Assembly (NCBI GenBank): GCA_001586965.3
Contig: LUCW03001496.1
Coordinates: 157,501 to 221,500, forward strand
Direction of reading: 5' to 3'
From: Sphaeroforma sirkka
Lineage: Eukaryota; Opisthokonta; Ichthyosporea; Ichthyophonida
Length of the DNA: 64,000 nt
Below the pieces are notes generated by a model. That model was not told where the DNA came from, searched no databases, and worked only from the letters and a program-made list of their open reading frames with translations. Positions 51,998-63,503 of the stretch are shown one piece after another (position 1 is the first letter of the stretch; every line of letters starts with the position of its first letter). A program made the position numbers and the translations under genes.

Positions 51998-52864
51998 TCA
52001 CACTAGTGAAAGCGACTGAACATGTAGTTGAAAAGGAAACACCCCTTCCCCAAAAGTTTCTTTCGGGTTGGGGCTTCCATCCGATAATTTCAACGACAAC
52101 ATAATGCCAATCTCTCTCATTTGCATGATATCAAATGTGTGCCTCGCCTTTTCTTCTGCAGATGGTCTACTACTTGGCTTGCCCCCCCATGTGGGCATAA
52201 ATGTAGTAAATGGGATCGTTTGTTCATCCCAATCGTCTTCATAGGTATTAGTATCTACAACTTTATCGCCAATACTCTCATAGGTATTATCTCCATCTCT
52301 CGTGATCGACCCCCCGTCTAAAGTACTAAGCATTGGAGTAGGATTGTTTGCTGAATTTTCGTCGTCATGCTCAACGACCCTCTTTGTGGTAATGTCAGCC
52401 TGCCACGATGGATTGCGGGCGAAAGGTCCACCAGCATTGCCTGCGGACATAATTAATTTAAATGTCTTCCCATCACCTTTATAACGTATCTTTATGCTAT
52501 GTTTATCTATATAGTCTATCTTTGTACTCTCGTTGTCGCTGTTCAACGCTTGTTCCGATAGTTCGGGTAATACTGCACGTGCCGAAGCAAACCCACCGCC
52601 CGATGTATTAATCACGCCTTCGAAGCACAAATGCCCTTCGGATGTGTGTGACAGACACGTAATACTTTGCCCTCCCATGACACCGTCATCCAGGGTCTTC
52701 CAAACTAACTTGGTATTTGCAAACTTCAGCACATCGATTGGACCTTGGGTATCGCCAATGTAATGGTATCTCATCATGCGTACGGCTTGTCCCATTATGC
52801 GCGCTAGACGATACCCTTTTTTTGGGTTGTGTATATGACAGGATAATATACAGTAGTTAGACAC
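51998..52864 (-). CDS. NDUFAF1: CIA30-domain protein, mitochondrial complex I assembly factor
   Basis: A single 288-codon exon, unusual beside its intron-rich neighbours. The middle (LVWKTLDDGVMGGQS, then GHLCFEGVINTSGGGFASAR) matches the start of the CIA30 domain found in NDUFAF1, which helps assemble the membrane arm of respiratory complex I. Later parts fit too: IKIRYKGDGKTFKL, QTIPFTTFMPTWGGKP, then IMQMREIGIMLSLKLSDG and FPFQLHVQSLSLV at the end. The N-terminus is basic (KKGYRLARIMGQAVRMMRYH) and could target mitochondria; the internal MGQAVRMM is another possible start. CIA30 proteins also occur outside mitochondria in some lineages, so NDUFAF1 orthology is likely but not certain. The gene is divergent from the RSL1D1-like gene. 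Confidence 0.85.
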   Translation of the reverse strand: MSNYCILSCHIHNPKKGYRLARIMGQAVRMMRYHYIGDTQGPIDVLKFANTKLVWKTLDDGVMGGQSITCLSHTSEGHLCFEGVINTSGGGFASARAVLPELSEQALNSDNESTKIDYIDKHSIKIRYKGDGKTFKLIMSAGNAGGPFARNPSWQADITTKRVVEHDDENSANNPTPMLSTLDGGSITRDGDNTYESIGDKVVDTNTYEDDWDEQTIPFTTFMPTWGGKPSSRPSAEEKARHTFDIMQMREIGIMLSLKLSDGSPNPKETFGEGVFPFQLHVQSLSLV

Positions 52865-53346
52865 TTTAGTTTATAGACTATATTAACTGCCATGTATAAT
52901 GCATGCAACATATATAGCTCGTCTCCGTACTTATAACGCTATGTTCATAAACATTCATGGATCGTGTTATCGCATTCCATCACAATTTTGCATAAAAATT
53001 AAATTCCTGAATCCTGCTGCTTTCGATTTGGGTAAGTATTAAAATACCGAACTTTAATGTATTAGAACCGAAGTTTTTTTTATTGTTTTTTTGAAATGAT
53101 TTTTTTTTAAATACACGTGACAATTGTGCACATGAACTTTATATCAGTCGTGATTTGAAACTCTGGGGACTGGGGGATTATATTATTATCACAGTATACA
53201 CTTTTCAAATATAAATATTGATTAATCTGTTGTAACTTTTACCCAGTGGAAAGTGCTATAGCGCCAATACAAACACACACACACTCAAGTACGACAGTCA
53301 TATACATACACGCAAAGCAACAGCCATACACACATATACATACAAG
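52865..53346. promoter_or_regulatory. divergent spacer between the CIA30 and RSL1D1-like genes
   Basis: 482 bases separate the two start codons, so both promoters must lie here or overlap the genes. It contains T-runs (53072-53108) and a CA-rich stretch just before the RSL1D1-like ATG. No TATA box or named site is claimed. Confidence 0.6.
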
Positions 53347-56300
53347 ATGTCAATCGATTTAACACTCTTGCAAAAGGCAGTGCCTGCGCTACTCAAGGCC
53401 AGCAAAGCACAACTAGAAAACAGCTCTACGCTACTTCAAGATGATCAGCAATTCCTACTGTTTATTGCTGTCGATAAGATTCCCGACCCCAAGAAGAAAG
53501 TTATCCAAATGTAAGTGTGTGCTGACAGGCGGGTATATCGCAGTTTTAGGGTTGATGCGTTCGCTGAATGCTGTCGATTTTCGTATTTAAAGCTCGTGCG
53601 TGGTGGTACAGCTTATCAAACCCGTATGAGTGTATTGATCATATAGTAAGAAATTTATTGCTTTATATCGCTATCTTTGTGCCTTCTCATCTTGCGTTTC
53701 TATCGACATACGTAAATCACATGTGCTGATTAGGTATTGGTGTCTGTCTCGCAAGTAGCAGCAGTGCAACAATTCCCAGTCTGTACTTTAACACAATTAA
53801 TCTGCTTTAAGTGTACTATCTTCCCCCTCCTGTATGCACACCTTTAGTGTGCTTTACTGATGTGTGTGTGCTCCCTGTATATCATTGCCATCGGCTCGTA
53901 TAATATATGTACAGATTTGCGATACCGATCACAGTACAGTCTTATACAAGTAGATTCTACGCATGTCAACTAGTCTGTCCGTGATGAAATTGATTGCGTT
54001 GAGCTGAGCACCTCAATACCGCAGTATTCCTGTGTATATTCGAATGCAGTTGTAGACGCATTCATGTTGCTGGAACTGTTAGTGCCTATGTGTGTCCATT
54101 GACGTATGGTTGACGCTGATAATGGACGTATCATCTATATCCACGCAACAATTTGTTGTCGGTGGCAGAAACGTCTACATATCTGCTAGCAAATTTATAG
54201 TACTCTGATTGGTTATGAATGTCTGTCACTATAGAAATTATATGTAAAAAAACTCTATATTAGTTGCTGGAATATATACATTAATCTTGTATACTTACCG
54301 ACGTACACAATCGCACATGGCTTTAAATATCCCTACAACGTGTTGCCTATATCGTTCTCACATACCATCTCCGAAGTATTCGTCATATTTTCCACCCATC
54401 CCTGTTAATGGATATACATATGCAAGCTGTGAGAACCAATATTGAGCACACTTGCGCTAAACACTGTTGCTGATATCTACTCGTCTCTTTGACATGTGTT
54501 CATGTGAAGATATCTGGGGCGTTATACCCACACGAGCGATGCCAAGTCTTAGGTGCTCTTGGGTATCCTTTTCCTCGTATCTATTTGGCCATGCAAGTGT
54601 GTGATACTAATAATACCAATCACATATCGCTTTCCTGTACACAGACCCGTACCACATCCCTTCAGCAACGAACAGACCGAAATCTGTTTGATTACGAAGG
54701 ACCCCCAAACCGATGAACGCGAGTGGAAGGACAAAGTGGCCGAGCAGAAGGTTCCCAATGTGGCCAAGGTGGTCAGTTTAAGCAAGCTAAAAACCAAGTT
54801 CAAAACATACGAAGGCAAGCGCACACTGTGTGACTCATACGATCTATTCATGGCTGATGACCGCATCATGCCCAGTCTGCCGCACTTGCTGGGCAAGTAC
54901 TTCTTCGGGAAGAAAAAGTAAGTATGCTCATACGGAACCTGTGGTGATTATTGTACGTCTAGTGAATGTGTATATTTACATGTGCTTGTATACATTGGTA
55001 TTGAATTGCCTGATATGTGCGTTTATTATAATCATATGTCCCCTATCATCATGACATAAAATTTGTTTGGCAATAATTCAGATTAGACGGAAAAATTGAT
55101 TCGTTCGCGTACATATATATCGAGGAATCTATATTTGAGTATAAATTTTCTTTCTTTATTAATCGCCCTTATTTCCGCACGATTTGTCAAATTTGTGTGG
55201 ATCGTGGACTTCATGCGAAGTGAGTCTCAAATATGTACGTCAGCGTTCTTGACTGTAAATATTTAGTGCCTACATTGTATGTTTGGAGGCTGAACGGGGT
55301 AGGGCCTTTCTTTTTTCCTCCTGTTTGAGAACGCTATACCGTATTCTCTTAGTTGTGTCTCGAAGCGGTACAAACACTGCTCACTATGGAGTGAACCATG
55401 GCTCGTTCGCCCTTTCACGAGTAATGGGGACACTTCAGGTGATCAGATGGTGCTGGTGCACTCGAAGCGTGAACAGCATATACCTTGCGCTTGGGTTTCG
55501 AATCTTCACGACTACAACCCAAATGCGCTATTATCAATTTTCAACAACGTACGCACTACGAAACACAACTAATAATTTGAATGCAAATGCACTGATTTCT
55601 TTAGGATGCCTATCGGCGTCAACTTGAGAAAGGAGAACATGGTCAAAGAGATCGTGCGTGCGCGAGATTGCACGCAGATGCGTGTTGGCCTAGGAAATTG
55701 CATGTAAGTAGCTGTGTGGTTTTGATGTATATAACTTCATATATATATATATATATTATGGGTATTTGTTATGTATAGCTGCGTAATTTTGGCGTGTCAA
55801 TGGGTGGATCTGACTTTATAGATGTTCTCGTGATGTGGTTGGGTATATTGTAATGAATCCAATGTGCTGATGCATTAGCTTCAACTTCAGTATATATAGA
55901 GTCTAACATATCAATATATAAGTACATTGTCTGTGTAGGTGTGGTGTAAGGGGAGATAGTTCGACGGGCTATGATTACACCCTTTTTAGGACTAGAGTTT
56001 CTGAACCAAATCATGACGCTACAACTGTATGAGCTGTTGTCGAACAATCTGCTTTCTCTGATCGCCTCCTAAACGTATTGCTATCCTGCGGTCATTCATG
56101 TGAGTAAGTAATATTTCACTGGAATTGTATTAGTACAAAACGTCTACTAACATCTGCATTCTTGCGTCAATATATATATCGGTGTGATTCGCAAGTGATG
56201 GTTGTTGTTGGTGTGTTCTTTCCCAGACATTTTATGGACATCTGTGGCTGTTCGTTTCATGCACGGTAATGATTGGAAGTATTGCGTCTTTGTGAGGGCA

Positions 56301-57756
56301 CTAATTTGTTTGTTCAATTGCAAAAGCTCCGATATATCATGTCGTTGACGATTAGTATTGTACACTGCAATATATGTTAAAGGAATCGCCTCGAAATTGG
56401 GAATTGCCAATATTATTTGCGGTTATGCACAGGATTTCTCCTCCGAAAGGAGTTCTCTTTCAATAGAAGGAGAAGCCTTCATGTAATATGGGCAAATAAC
56501 GACGACCTTTGGAGTTCCATTTCGATACGAATAGACTATGTTCACATGTTCGTATACCGATTTGCGTCGAGAGCACACATCAACACTCTGGACAGAGTCG
56601 GTGTCAGTTGCTAATCTCCTAATCTCTTGCATGTTTTTTTACTGTTACTGTGTAGCACTATCAAGGTAGGAACCACTGGCCAATCGGCTGAGGACGTCAT
56701 GGCCAATGTACAGGCGGTGGTTGACGCTGCAATTCCAAAGATCGACGGCAAATGGAAGAACATCAAGAGCATCGGCTTACGAACACAGAACTCTGTGTGC
56801 CTTCCCCTTTACAATGCGTTGGTTAGTGAGGTATGTATGTATGTGTGCGAATAGACTGTTCGTTCTGCGCTTCTGTACGGTTCACGTATCTGGTGCAAGC
56901 ATGCAGCTGTATTGTGCTCGACTCAAAACAGCTAGGCGATTGCTTGAATGCTTGCTCCTATGTTTTTAGACGTGGTTCACTTACCGTACGCTTAGGCCTG
57001 GACTGATCAGGATCTTCGCTTACTATGGGTTTGTTTGTATATTCATGACATCCGTTGAAGTTATATATTGTACTGCGTGCCGACCCTGTCATCCTTGTAC
57101 TGAGATGGGTAGGTACTTTACAATGGATGTCTGTAGTGTACATGGTGGTGGGATGCACATGTGGGGATCGACTAAGAATTGCGAAGGGCTATGATTACAT
57201 TATATTCTAGGACTAGAGTTTCTGAAGTAATCTTATGACGTCACCCAAGTATGAGCTGTTCGCGTGAAAGAAAGGTCGATTCCAGGCGTGTTGCTTGTTC
57301 TGTTTGTGCGTGCTGGAGGGTCTAATTCTTTGTAGCTCGAAAAGACTGTCGCTGATAGTCAGGCGTGTTTTCACATAGACACATGGTGTGCTGTATATTT
57401 GAAGTTATAATAATTTTGTAGGCTGTGTCGTATATTAGGTGTGGGAAGTAACAATCATCCAGGCACGAGTTCTGTGTTTAGTTTATATGCTCTATTTGGG
57501 TAAAAGAACACTACATTGGTCATACTAAATCTAGTTCTATCGCGCGCATCCGTATGTAATTCAGATCAAAGAAGAAACGAAGACTTCTACTGACGACAGC
57601 GATAAGAAGTCCACCAAGCGAAGGCGTGACGAGAGTGGCAGTGCAGTTGTCGAACCCGTTGTCAAGGAGACCAAGGCATCGGTGAAGAAAGCGGCGGTAA
57701 CTAGTAAATCGAGTGCGAAAAAGAATAGTGCGAAGAAACAAAAGGTAGCCGCTTAG
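53347..57756 (+). CDS. RSL1D1: ribosomal L1-domain nucleolar protein, RSL1D1/UTP30 type (5 exons)
   Basis: Likely ribosome-biogenesis factor with a ribosomal-L1 fold acting in the nucleolus. Exons 53347-53510, 54645-54917, 55605-55703, 56656-56830 and 57565-57756 join in phase and sum to 903 bases, or 300 residues. Family matches in order: EICLITKDPQTDE, then VVSLSKLKTKFKTYEGKR, then SYDLFMADDRIMPSLPHLLG, then KYFFGKKKMPIGVNL (the human protein has a DFFLTDARI..LLPSHIGRHFYQRKK pattern here), then IKVGTTGQSAEDVMANVQAV and KSIGLRTQNSVCLPLYNALV. The last exon is a Lys/Ser-rich tail (KKSTKRRRD, KKAAVTSK, AKKNSAKKQK), a probable nucleolar signal. The start is the ATG opening the helical N-terminus MSIDLTLLQKAVPALLKASK. 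It is much shorter than human RSL1D1 and closer to yeast Utp30 in size. Confidence 0.88.
55966..56043 (+). repeat. dispersed repeat, copy 1 (intron 3 of the RSL1D1-like gene)
   Basis: About 78 bases with gggctatgattaca, taggactagagtttctgaa, tatgacg and gtatgagctgtt. The same sequence recurs in intron 4 at 57181-57258, in the same orientation and about 1.2 kb away. Confidence 0.88.
57181..57258 (+). repeat. dispersed repeat, copy 2 (intron 4 of the RSL1D1-like gene)
   Basis: Second copy of the 55966-56043 repeat, roughly 75-80 percent identical by eye. The sequence beyond is unrelated, so it behaves like a small mobile or transposed unit. No coding capacity. Confidence 0.88.
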
Positions 57757-58796
57757 ATTATATTCACATTTAAGTTAAAATTATATCCGCATTGAGCTGA
57801 TTATTGCCATCGCCGGGAATCTGACAGTGTCGGTGATAAGATAGAAGTTATAAGCACGGGCGGGATCACTATGACTATGCGCGTGTGTGTGGGGTTGTAT
57901 ATAGAAAGTAGAATTGTCAGAATAAACACAATCAATAGTACTTTTCTCTTGAATTTTGTCATTGTCGAGACATTCCACTCTGGCCGTGAACCTATGTCTG
58001 TGCATGTGTGAACCTTATATATCCCGAGAAGAAGTGAGGTGTGATGTATATATATACATCTGTATTACATTTATATATATATACATATATATATATGTGT
58101 GTGTGTGTATGTATGTATGTATGTATGCAAATATATATATATATATATATATATATGAAGACGTTGAAATATACCCATGTTTTATACTCTGACTACTGCA
58201 ATAGGTAGTGCATCACAGTGTGAACGCATCAACATAAAGTCAGACTTGTACTTTATTAGCCCAGGATACCTTTATGTCCTTGGAGGTGTGAACAAGTATT
58301 GTTGTGCCAATTCAATACGTTATATTCATAGTAAAGGTGTATAGAACTGTCCTATTACTGAGATCAATAAAGGTGTATAAACCTGTTCATCTACTACTGA
58401 GATCAATAAAGGTGTATAAAACTGTGTCGCGTACGTGCTCGTGGTCCAACGCGCACAACGTCTGCCATGTGACTTAATAGAGGAGCAAAACTAATGCATA
58501 ATTGCTGACTTCAAAGCGTCTCTAAAGAGAGCCATGTTCGTTTCTCAGCTCACTCCTATATACAAAATCTGTGCTTTACTGCTTGTGATCCCTATGTAAT
58601 CGGCTATACATAATTGTGTGCATAGAGTAAATGCACATATGTACATACAAAAATATCCTTCAACACAGACTCGCAAAGTTTAGCGTTTTATTTTCAGAAG
58701 GCTATAGTTGGTTTGTCTGTTTTTTTAAGTTTTTTTCTGTCTAATTTTCAGAAGGCTATGTTTTTTCTGTTCTTTGTTTTTAAAACAAAACACGAT

Positions 58797-58877
<81 letters not shown>

Positions 58878-59006
58878 AAAAAGTCAGAGTTTTGTACGTA
58901 TATATGTATGTATTTATTTAGTACTATACACAAGCAGACATACTTTTATGACGCATATTTTCAGCTCATATATACCTTTTTAAAAAACGGTCGTTGAGAT
59001 ATTACA
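57757..59006. other. spacer with microsatellites and short tandem repeats
   Basis: Contains an AATAAA at 57921-57926, TA/GT tracts at 58048-58157, three copies of a repeat built on tgagatcaataaaggtgtat (about 58325-58425), a duplicated piece with tttcagaaggctat at 58692 and 58747, and a (TA)n tract at 58795-58872. No gene is recognised. Confidence 0.6.
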
Positions 59007-59165
59007 ATGTCTTTCGCGCCCGATGATGATGATGACACCTTTGCTGGCTTATTACATTCGCTTAGAGAGACGCTCCCCGAAGACGCTGCCATGGAATTCA
59101 TATCGAAATTAAGAGACGGTATACCCCTATATGAGGGAAAGGATCCAAACACCGAGGATACATGA
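59007..59165 (+). CDS. small acidic ORF, possible first exon of the downstream gene
   Basis: Opens MSFAPDDDDDTFAGLLHSLR and continues ETLPEDAAMEFISKLRDGIP for 52 residues in all. It has an Asp run then a predicted amphipathic helix, and base composition is coding-like against AT-rich flanks. A donor-like gtatac lies after LRDG at about 59120, so the end of this ORF may be intronic. No homolog is recognised. It could be the 5' exon of the gene at 59703, but I could not make the phases join. Confidence 0.4.
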   Translation: MSFAPDDDDDTFAGLLHSLRETLPEDAAMEFISKLRDGIPLYEGKDPNTEDT

Positions 59166-59377
59166 TGCTGTAAAACTTGCTATGCTAAGCCATCAGAAGT
59201 CGAAGTTGAGTTGAAAAAATGCTTTACGCCCTACTAGAAAATATATGCTTGAGTTTATTATTTTTCTATCAAACAGGATGCGAACATCGACAGTACGTAG
59301 TAGATAATATGTATTGAAGTGGCTTTGAAAATATTGACGATCAATTCCGGATAGCAATTTAACAATCTATGCAGCTT

Positions 59378-59425
<48 letters not shown>

Positions 59426-59702
59426 ATAATATATATATTCAATATACCGCCACAGATGAATTGTAGATGCCGGCTTCGTGAGTGTTTACTTGAATCAGCG
59501 CGCACACACACGTGTTTATTTTTCTGTAATTAATCCACTACATAAAAGCACTTCACTGTATGCTTTCTGAAAACGGTTATAATGCAAGGTGCGTATCAAC
59601 ACATTTCGACCATGTGTATACACCCATGGAAGTTATTCCTGCCGCTAACTTCTCAAATTGTCTATTTAACTCAATACTACTTCAGATACTGCTCTGTTAC
59701 AG
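59166..59702. other. AT-rich stretch between the small ORF and the next exon
   Basis: Contains a (TA)n tract at 59385-59420 and no clear exon. It is probably intron or spacer. A pyrimidine-rich tract and ttacag mark the acceptor at 59702. Confidence 0.5.
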
Positions 59703-60441
59703 TGTCAGAAAGATGACCTACCCGAGCGCAATTATGAAAGCATCATTATCAAAAATCAAATGCGCAAGCTTCAAGTAGAGGAAGCAAAGATGCGGGCGTA
59801 CCGTGACTTCGGTTTTCGTGTGAGGGACAAACCGGTCGACATGTTTGTTGCACACACTGGGCACTTCTGGGAGATCTTTGAAACCCGCGATTACTGCCGA
59901 GCACGTTTAGGACTGGCTACAGATCTCAGCTACTTGGCACACAAATACGAGGTAAAGCCCTTGTTGGAGAAGGTGTTGGAACATATGCACGGTCTCGCAT
60001 ATGCACGAAAACTCTACAGAAGGCCAATAGGTCTATCCTAAAGGTCAGGATGTGTACAGGTTGAAAGATGTGTTTGAGGGTGCAGAATACGAAAAGTACT
60101 ATTCACTTGCATTCCTGGCCGCCGTGAGCCAGATCAAACTACGCATTATCGCACAGTACGAGTCGGAGACGAAACAAGCGAATAAGTTTGCTGGGACTTC
60201 GTCCGATAAGAAGATAGGCCCAGATGCTCTTAAGCATGTGCAGCGCCATCTCCTGACCACTGCGGATGGCTTGAAACTCACAGCAGAGGTTATAGAGGAT
60301 CAGGAACGACACTTGAACAGATACTTCCGCATATTGAATGAGAATAAGCCTACTTTCCTGAAGGCGATTGTTAATCCTGGGCCGCTGATGTCAATGCCCC
60401 CATCGGATTCCTACCAACATGGTCGCCCTTCTGCAGCGTAA
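59703..60441 (+). CDS. helical-repeat protein, partial model (unrecognised family)
   Basis: The first segment (59703 to about 60030) opens CQKDDLPERNYE and contains GHFWEIFETRDYCRARLGLA followed by a helical stretch. This resembles the E-T-R-x-Y-x-R-A-R-x-x-L-A motif of some tetratricopeptide-like proteins. The second segment (about 60031-60441, another frame) opens VYPKGQDVYRLKDVFEGAEY, continues through a Lys/Gln-rich helical region and ends FLKAIVNPGPLMSMPPSDSY. The frames are out of register around 60000-60035. Either a short intron lies there, unusually small for this window, or the gene is damaged. The 5' end is not defined. The last 100 bases are repeated downstream (see 60342-61150). 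Function is not assigned. Confidence 0.5.
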
Positions 60442-60627
60442 GGTATTGTCGCGAGCTGAAAACGACAGTTTGCGCGTATTCCTGGGTTTGGTGTGAAAGA
60501 AACCCACATATGACTGTAGTGTGGATTAGAAGGATGGCTGCAGCAGTTGCGCATATATAATAGTAAACTCATACATAGATTTAAATATATCTATCTGTGA
60601 AAGGAATGGTACTACAAGGACATAGGC

Positions 60628-60679
<52 letters not shown>

Positions 60680-60714
60680 CAAATATAAAATGACATAGTT
60701 CTATATATCATTGA

Positions 60715-60790
<76 letters not shown>

Positions 60791-60791
60791 T

Positions 60792-60826
<35 letters not shown>

Positions 60827-61150
60827 TATGTATATATATATGTATTAGATAAGCCTACTTTCCTGAAGGCGATTGTTAATCCTGGGCCGCTGATGTCAAT
60901 GCCATCACCGGATTCCTACCAACATAGTCGCCCTTCTGAAGCGTACGGTATTGTCGCGAGCTGAAAGCGACAGTTTGCGCGTATTCCTGGGTTTGGTGGG
61001 AAAGAAACCCACATATGACTGTAGTATGGATTGGCAGGATGGCTGCAGCAGTTGCGCATATATAATAGCAAACTCATACATAGATTTAAATATATCTATC
61101 TGTGAAAGGAATGGTAGTACAAGGCCATATACATTATATATATATATATA
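60342..61150 (+). repeat. tandem duplication of the 3' end of the 59703 gene
   Basis: Copy 1 (60342-60640) and copy 2 (60848-61135) are about 95 percent identical by eye. Both encode KPTFLKAIVNPGPLMSMP, the gene's last residues, and share the 3' flank (gacagtttgcgcgtattcct, then gttgcgcatatataatag). A (TA)n-(GT)n tract follows each copy (60630-60850 and 61137-61256). In copy 2 the reading frame ends a few codons later than in copy 1. Confidence 0.92.
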
Positions 61151-61211
61151 TATATATAATTAAATAGAAAATGACATAGTTCTATATATCATTAATATAT
61201 ATATATATGTA

Positions 61212-61248
<37 letters not shown>

Positions 61249-61259
61249 AAGTATGTATA

Positions 61260-62027
61260 TATATATGTATTATTACATATAAAATGACAAATACAACAAC
61301 ATCTTATATTTAAATATATATATCACATTTTAAGTGTAGAGTTTGAGAGTACTGATAAAGATACGACCAAAGGAAACAATAGACCTCTTTTCAAGTACGA
61401 ATCTCTCAGCTGGGTTAAGTCCCAGGTGAAGAGATTCGTCTTGAGTCTTTATTGTGAACTTTAGAATTCTCATAATTCACTAGACTTATATTTTCACTTG
61501 AGTGTTTCTCTCGCACGCGGCTCTTGGATATTTGTTCAAGTGCCCCGCCATATTCCTGATGACTCCAATATCAGTAATTGGGTCAGAAACCTGAAACTCA
61601 GGATTTGAGAATCCTGAGATTTCGGGAATCTGAAATCTGACAATATGCCAATAATGGTACCCAAATGCTACAGCCCCTAACTTTGCGCTGTGTAGCTCGC
61701 TAGGAGTGTAAAGTGACATTTGGTACTATAGTCTGAGGTTGATGTTTTTGTACAGGGAAAAACTTGACCCCCCGAAAGGGATAAGGTGAATAACCTGCCA
61801 TCATTATCTATACTTACTTATTATTATTCCTTATTATACTAACTTATGTATCGCACCCCGTTCGCTGGAGTCCGTCTCGACCTGTGCACGAGTCCTGAAG
61901 ACGCGGCTCTGGGAGGCTTCCTCGACATTGAGTCTTAAACCGAGACTGTGGTCCTTATCCCTCTGGTATGTAGGCAGAGCATGCTACAAGGCAAGTGTTG
62001 GGTGTTCGTTGATGTCAGTGAGACTGT
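61260..62027. other. spacer next to the Ty3-type remains, nothing certain
   Basis: Includes inverted-repeat-like words (ctcaggatttgagaatcctg, 61599-61618) and a short plus-strand stretch at 61859-61937 that reads TPFAGVRLDLCTSPEDAALG but matches nothing I recognise. No LTR could be assigned. Confidence 0.35.
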
Positions 62028-63503
62028 CTAAGCCCCCCGCTTCGTGCGCTTTCTGTTGTCTGCCGACCGTGCGTTGTCGCTTGTCGGTGTTTGTTTTTTC
62101 TGACGTCGTTTGCGGCGCTTGCGCTGTCGGAATTGTGTAAGAACGTCCGCATTTAGTATCTCTGACCCATGAGTCCATGTGCGTTCACCATTTGGCCATT
62201 GCAAAAAATAGTCGAAGGAAGCCTTACCCCGTTCTGAAGGTTTGGAGTCAATGATTTTTTCAAATTGTGACTCTTCTTCCTGTGGTATGGCACCATTGGG
62301 TACGAATGCTTCTTCTGGGTTGGCTGCTTTGTGCAAGCCTATCAGTTCATCGTTGACCGATTTTGAGTACTCAGGGGCCTTAGTCCTATCAAGGTTACAG
62401 ATAAAATACCCGTTGCCCTCCTTGATTACTATCTTGTATGGACCGCCGTGAGGATTGATTAATTTATTCATCTCTCCTTGTTGGCGGATCATAACAATGT
62501 CCCCTTTCGTCGAAGTTTATGTACATCTTCTGGTATTTTTGGTCATATGCTGCACGCATCTTTTCTTGATATTGTGCTGCATTACTGTTCAGTGAGGGTT
62601 TGATCACCTCGTGTATGTCGTCGAGTCTGGCTTGCCATGACTCTGATGTGCCAGGTGCTGTCACTACTTCATTGTAGTCAGTCAGCTGGTTCTGTCTACG
62701 CTCAAAGTACACATTGAATCTTGGTGATTTGTGTTTTCTTGATGTGCGTAGGTTGTGTCCCATTTGTACGAATGGTAGTCGTAAACACCAGTTTCCTGAG
62801 TTCTGTTTTACGAAATTCCTAAGGAGTGGCAATAGATCTCTATGTGATCGTTCGTTTGCTCCCAGTACTTTGGGTGATATGGTCTTGACACTAGGTGTTC
62901 CATAGGTGCCTATTTGATGACCTTTTCGAGTACTTTGTTCACATACTCAGTGCCTTGGTCTGTTTGCAAGAATTGTGGGAATCCGTGTTCACACATGATT
63001 GGGACTAGTGTGCGTGCGACTGTGGCCGCTGACTTGTCCATCATAGCTCGCAGTATGACATACGAGGAGTTTATGTCCAACCATACAAGTATGTACGTGT
63101 TGCCTCTGTTCGAGTCTAGTAGTGAACCTATTGTATCCACTTGTATTTAATCACCTGGAAATGCATCTGATATTGACTGGAGTGGATGATATCCACGTTT
63201 ATATATTTTATTTTGTAGGCACGGTGTGCATGCGTCCACGTACTTTGTTGCGTGTTCTGTGTGCGCGGCCCAGTTGTGGCCGTCTTGCTCAAGTTTGTCC
63301 ACTGTTTCTTCGGCTGTATAATGGTCTATATTGTGGTATTGTGCAATCAGAGCTATTTTATCCCAGTATGTCGCTGTGTTTTGCTCTGTTGCCTTTGCAT
63401 GACCATCTTGTTGTGCAGCTATGTTAACTGCTGTGTGCGCTGCTTTTTGTTCGAAGTATGGAGACTTTGGTCCAATTTTTGAGACCCCCGCTCCCAACAA
63501 CAT
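62028..63503 (-). mobile_element. Ty3-type retroelement fragment, fossil (integrase and C-terminal region)
   Basis: Minus-strand pieces show an integrase HHCC zinc region (HNIDHYTAEETVDKLEQDGH, then CTPCLQNK), an integrase core (YILVWLDINSSYVILRAMMD, FLQTDQGTEYV), a C-terminal region and a chromodomain-like end (FDYFLQWPNGERTWTHGSE) with a basic tail. It is broken in a few places, and the upstream parts of the family are not seen in the window. LTRs were not found, so limits are approximate. Divergence from the 9190-13239 element is large, so it is a separate family and probably older. Confidence 0.82.
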
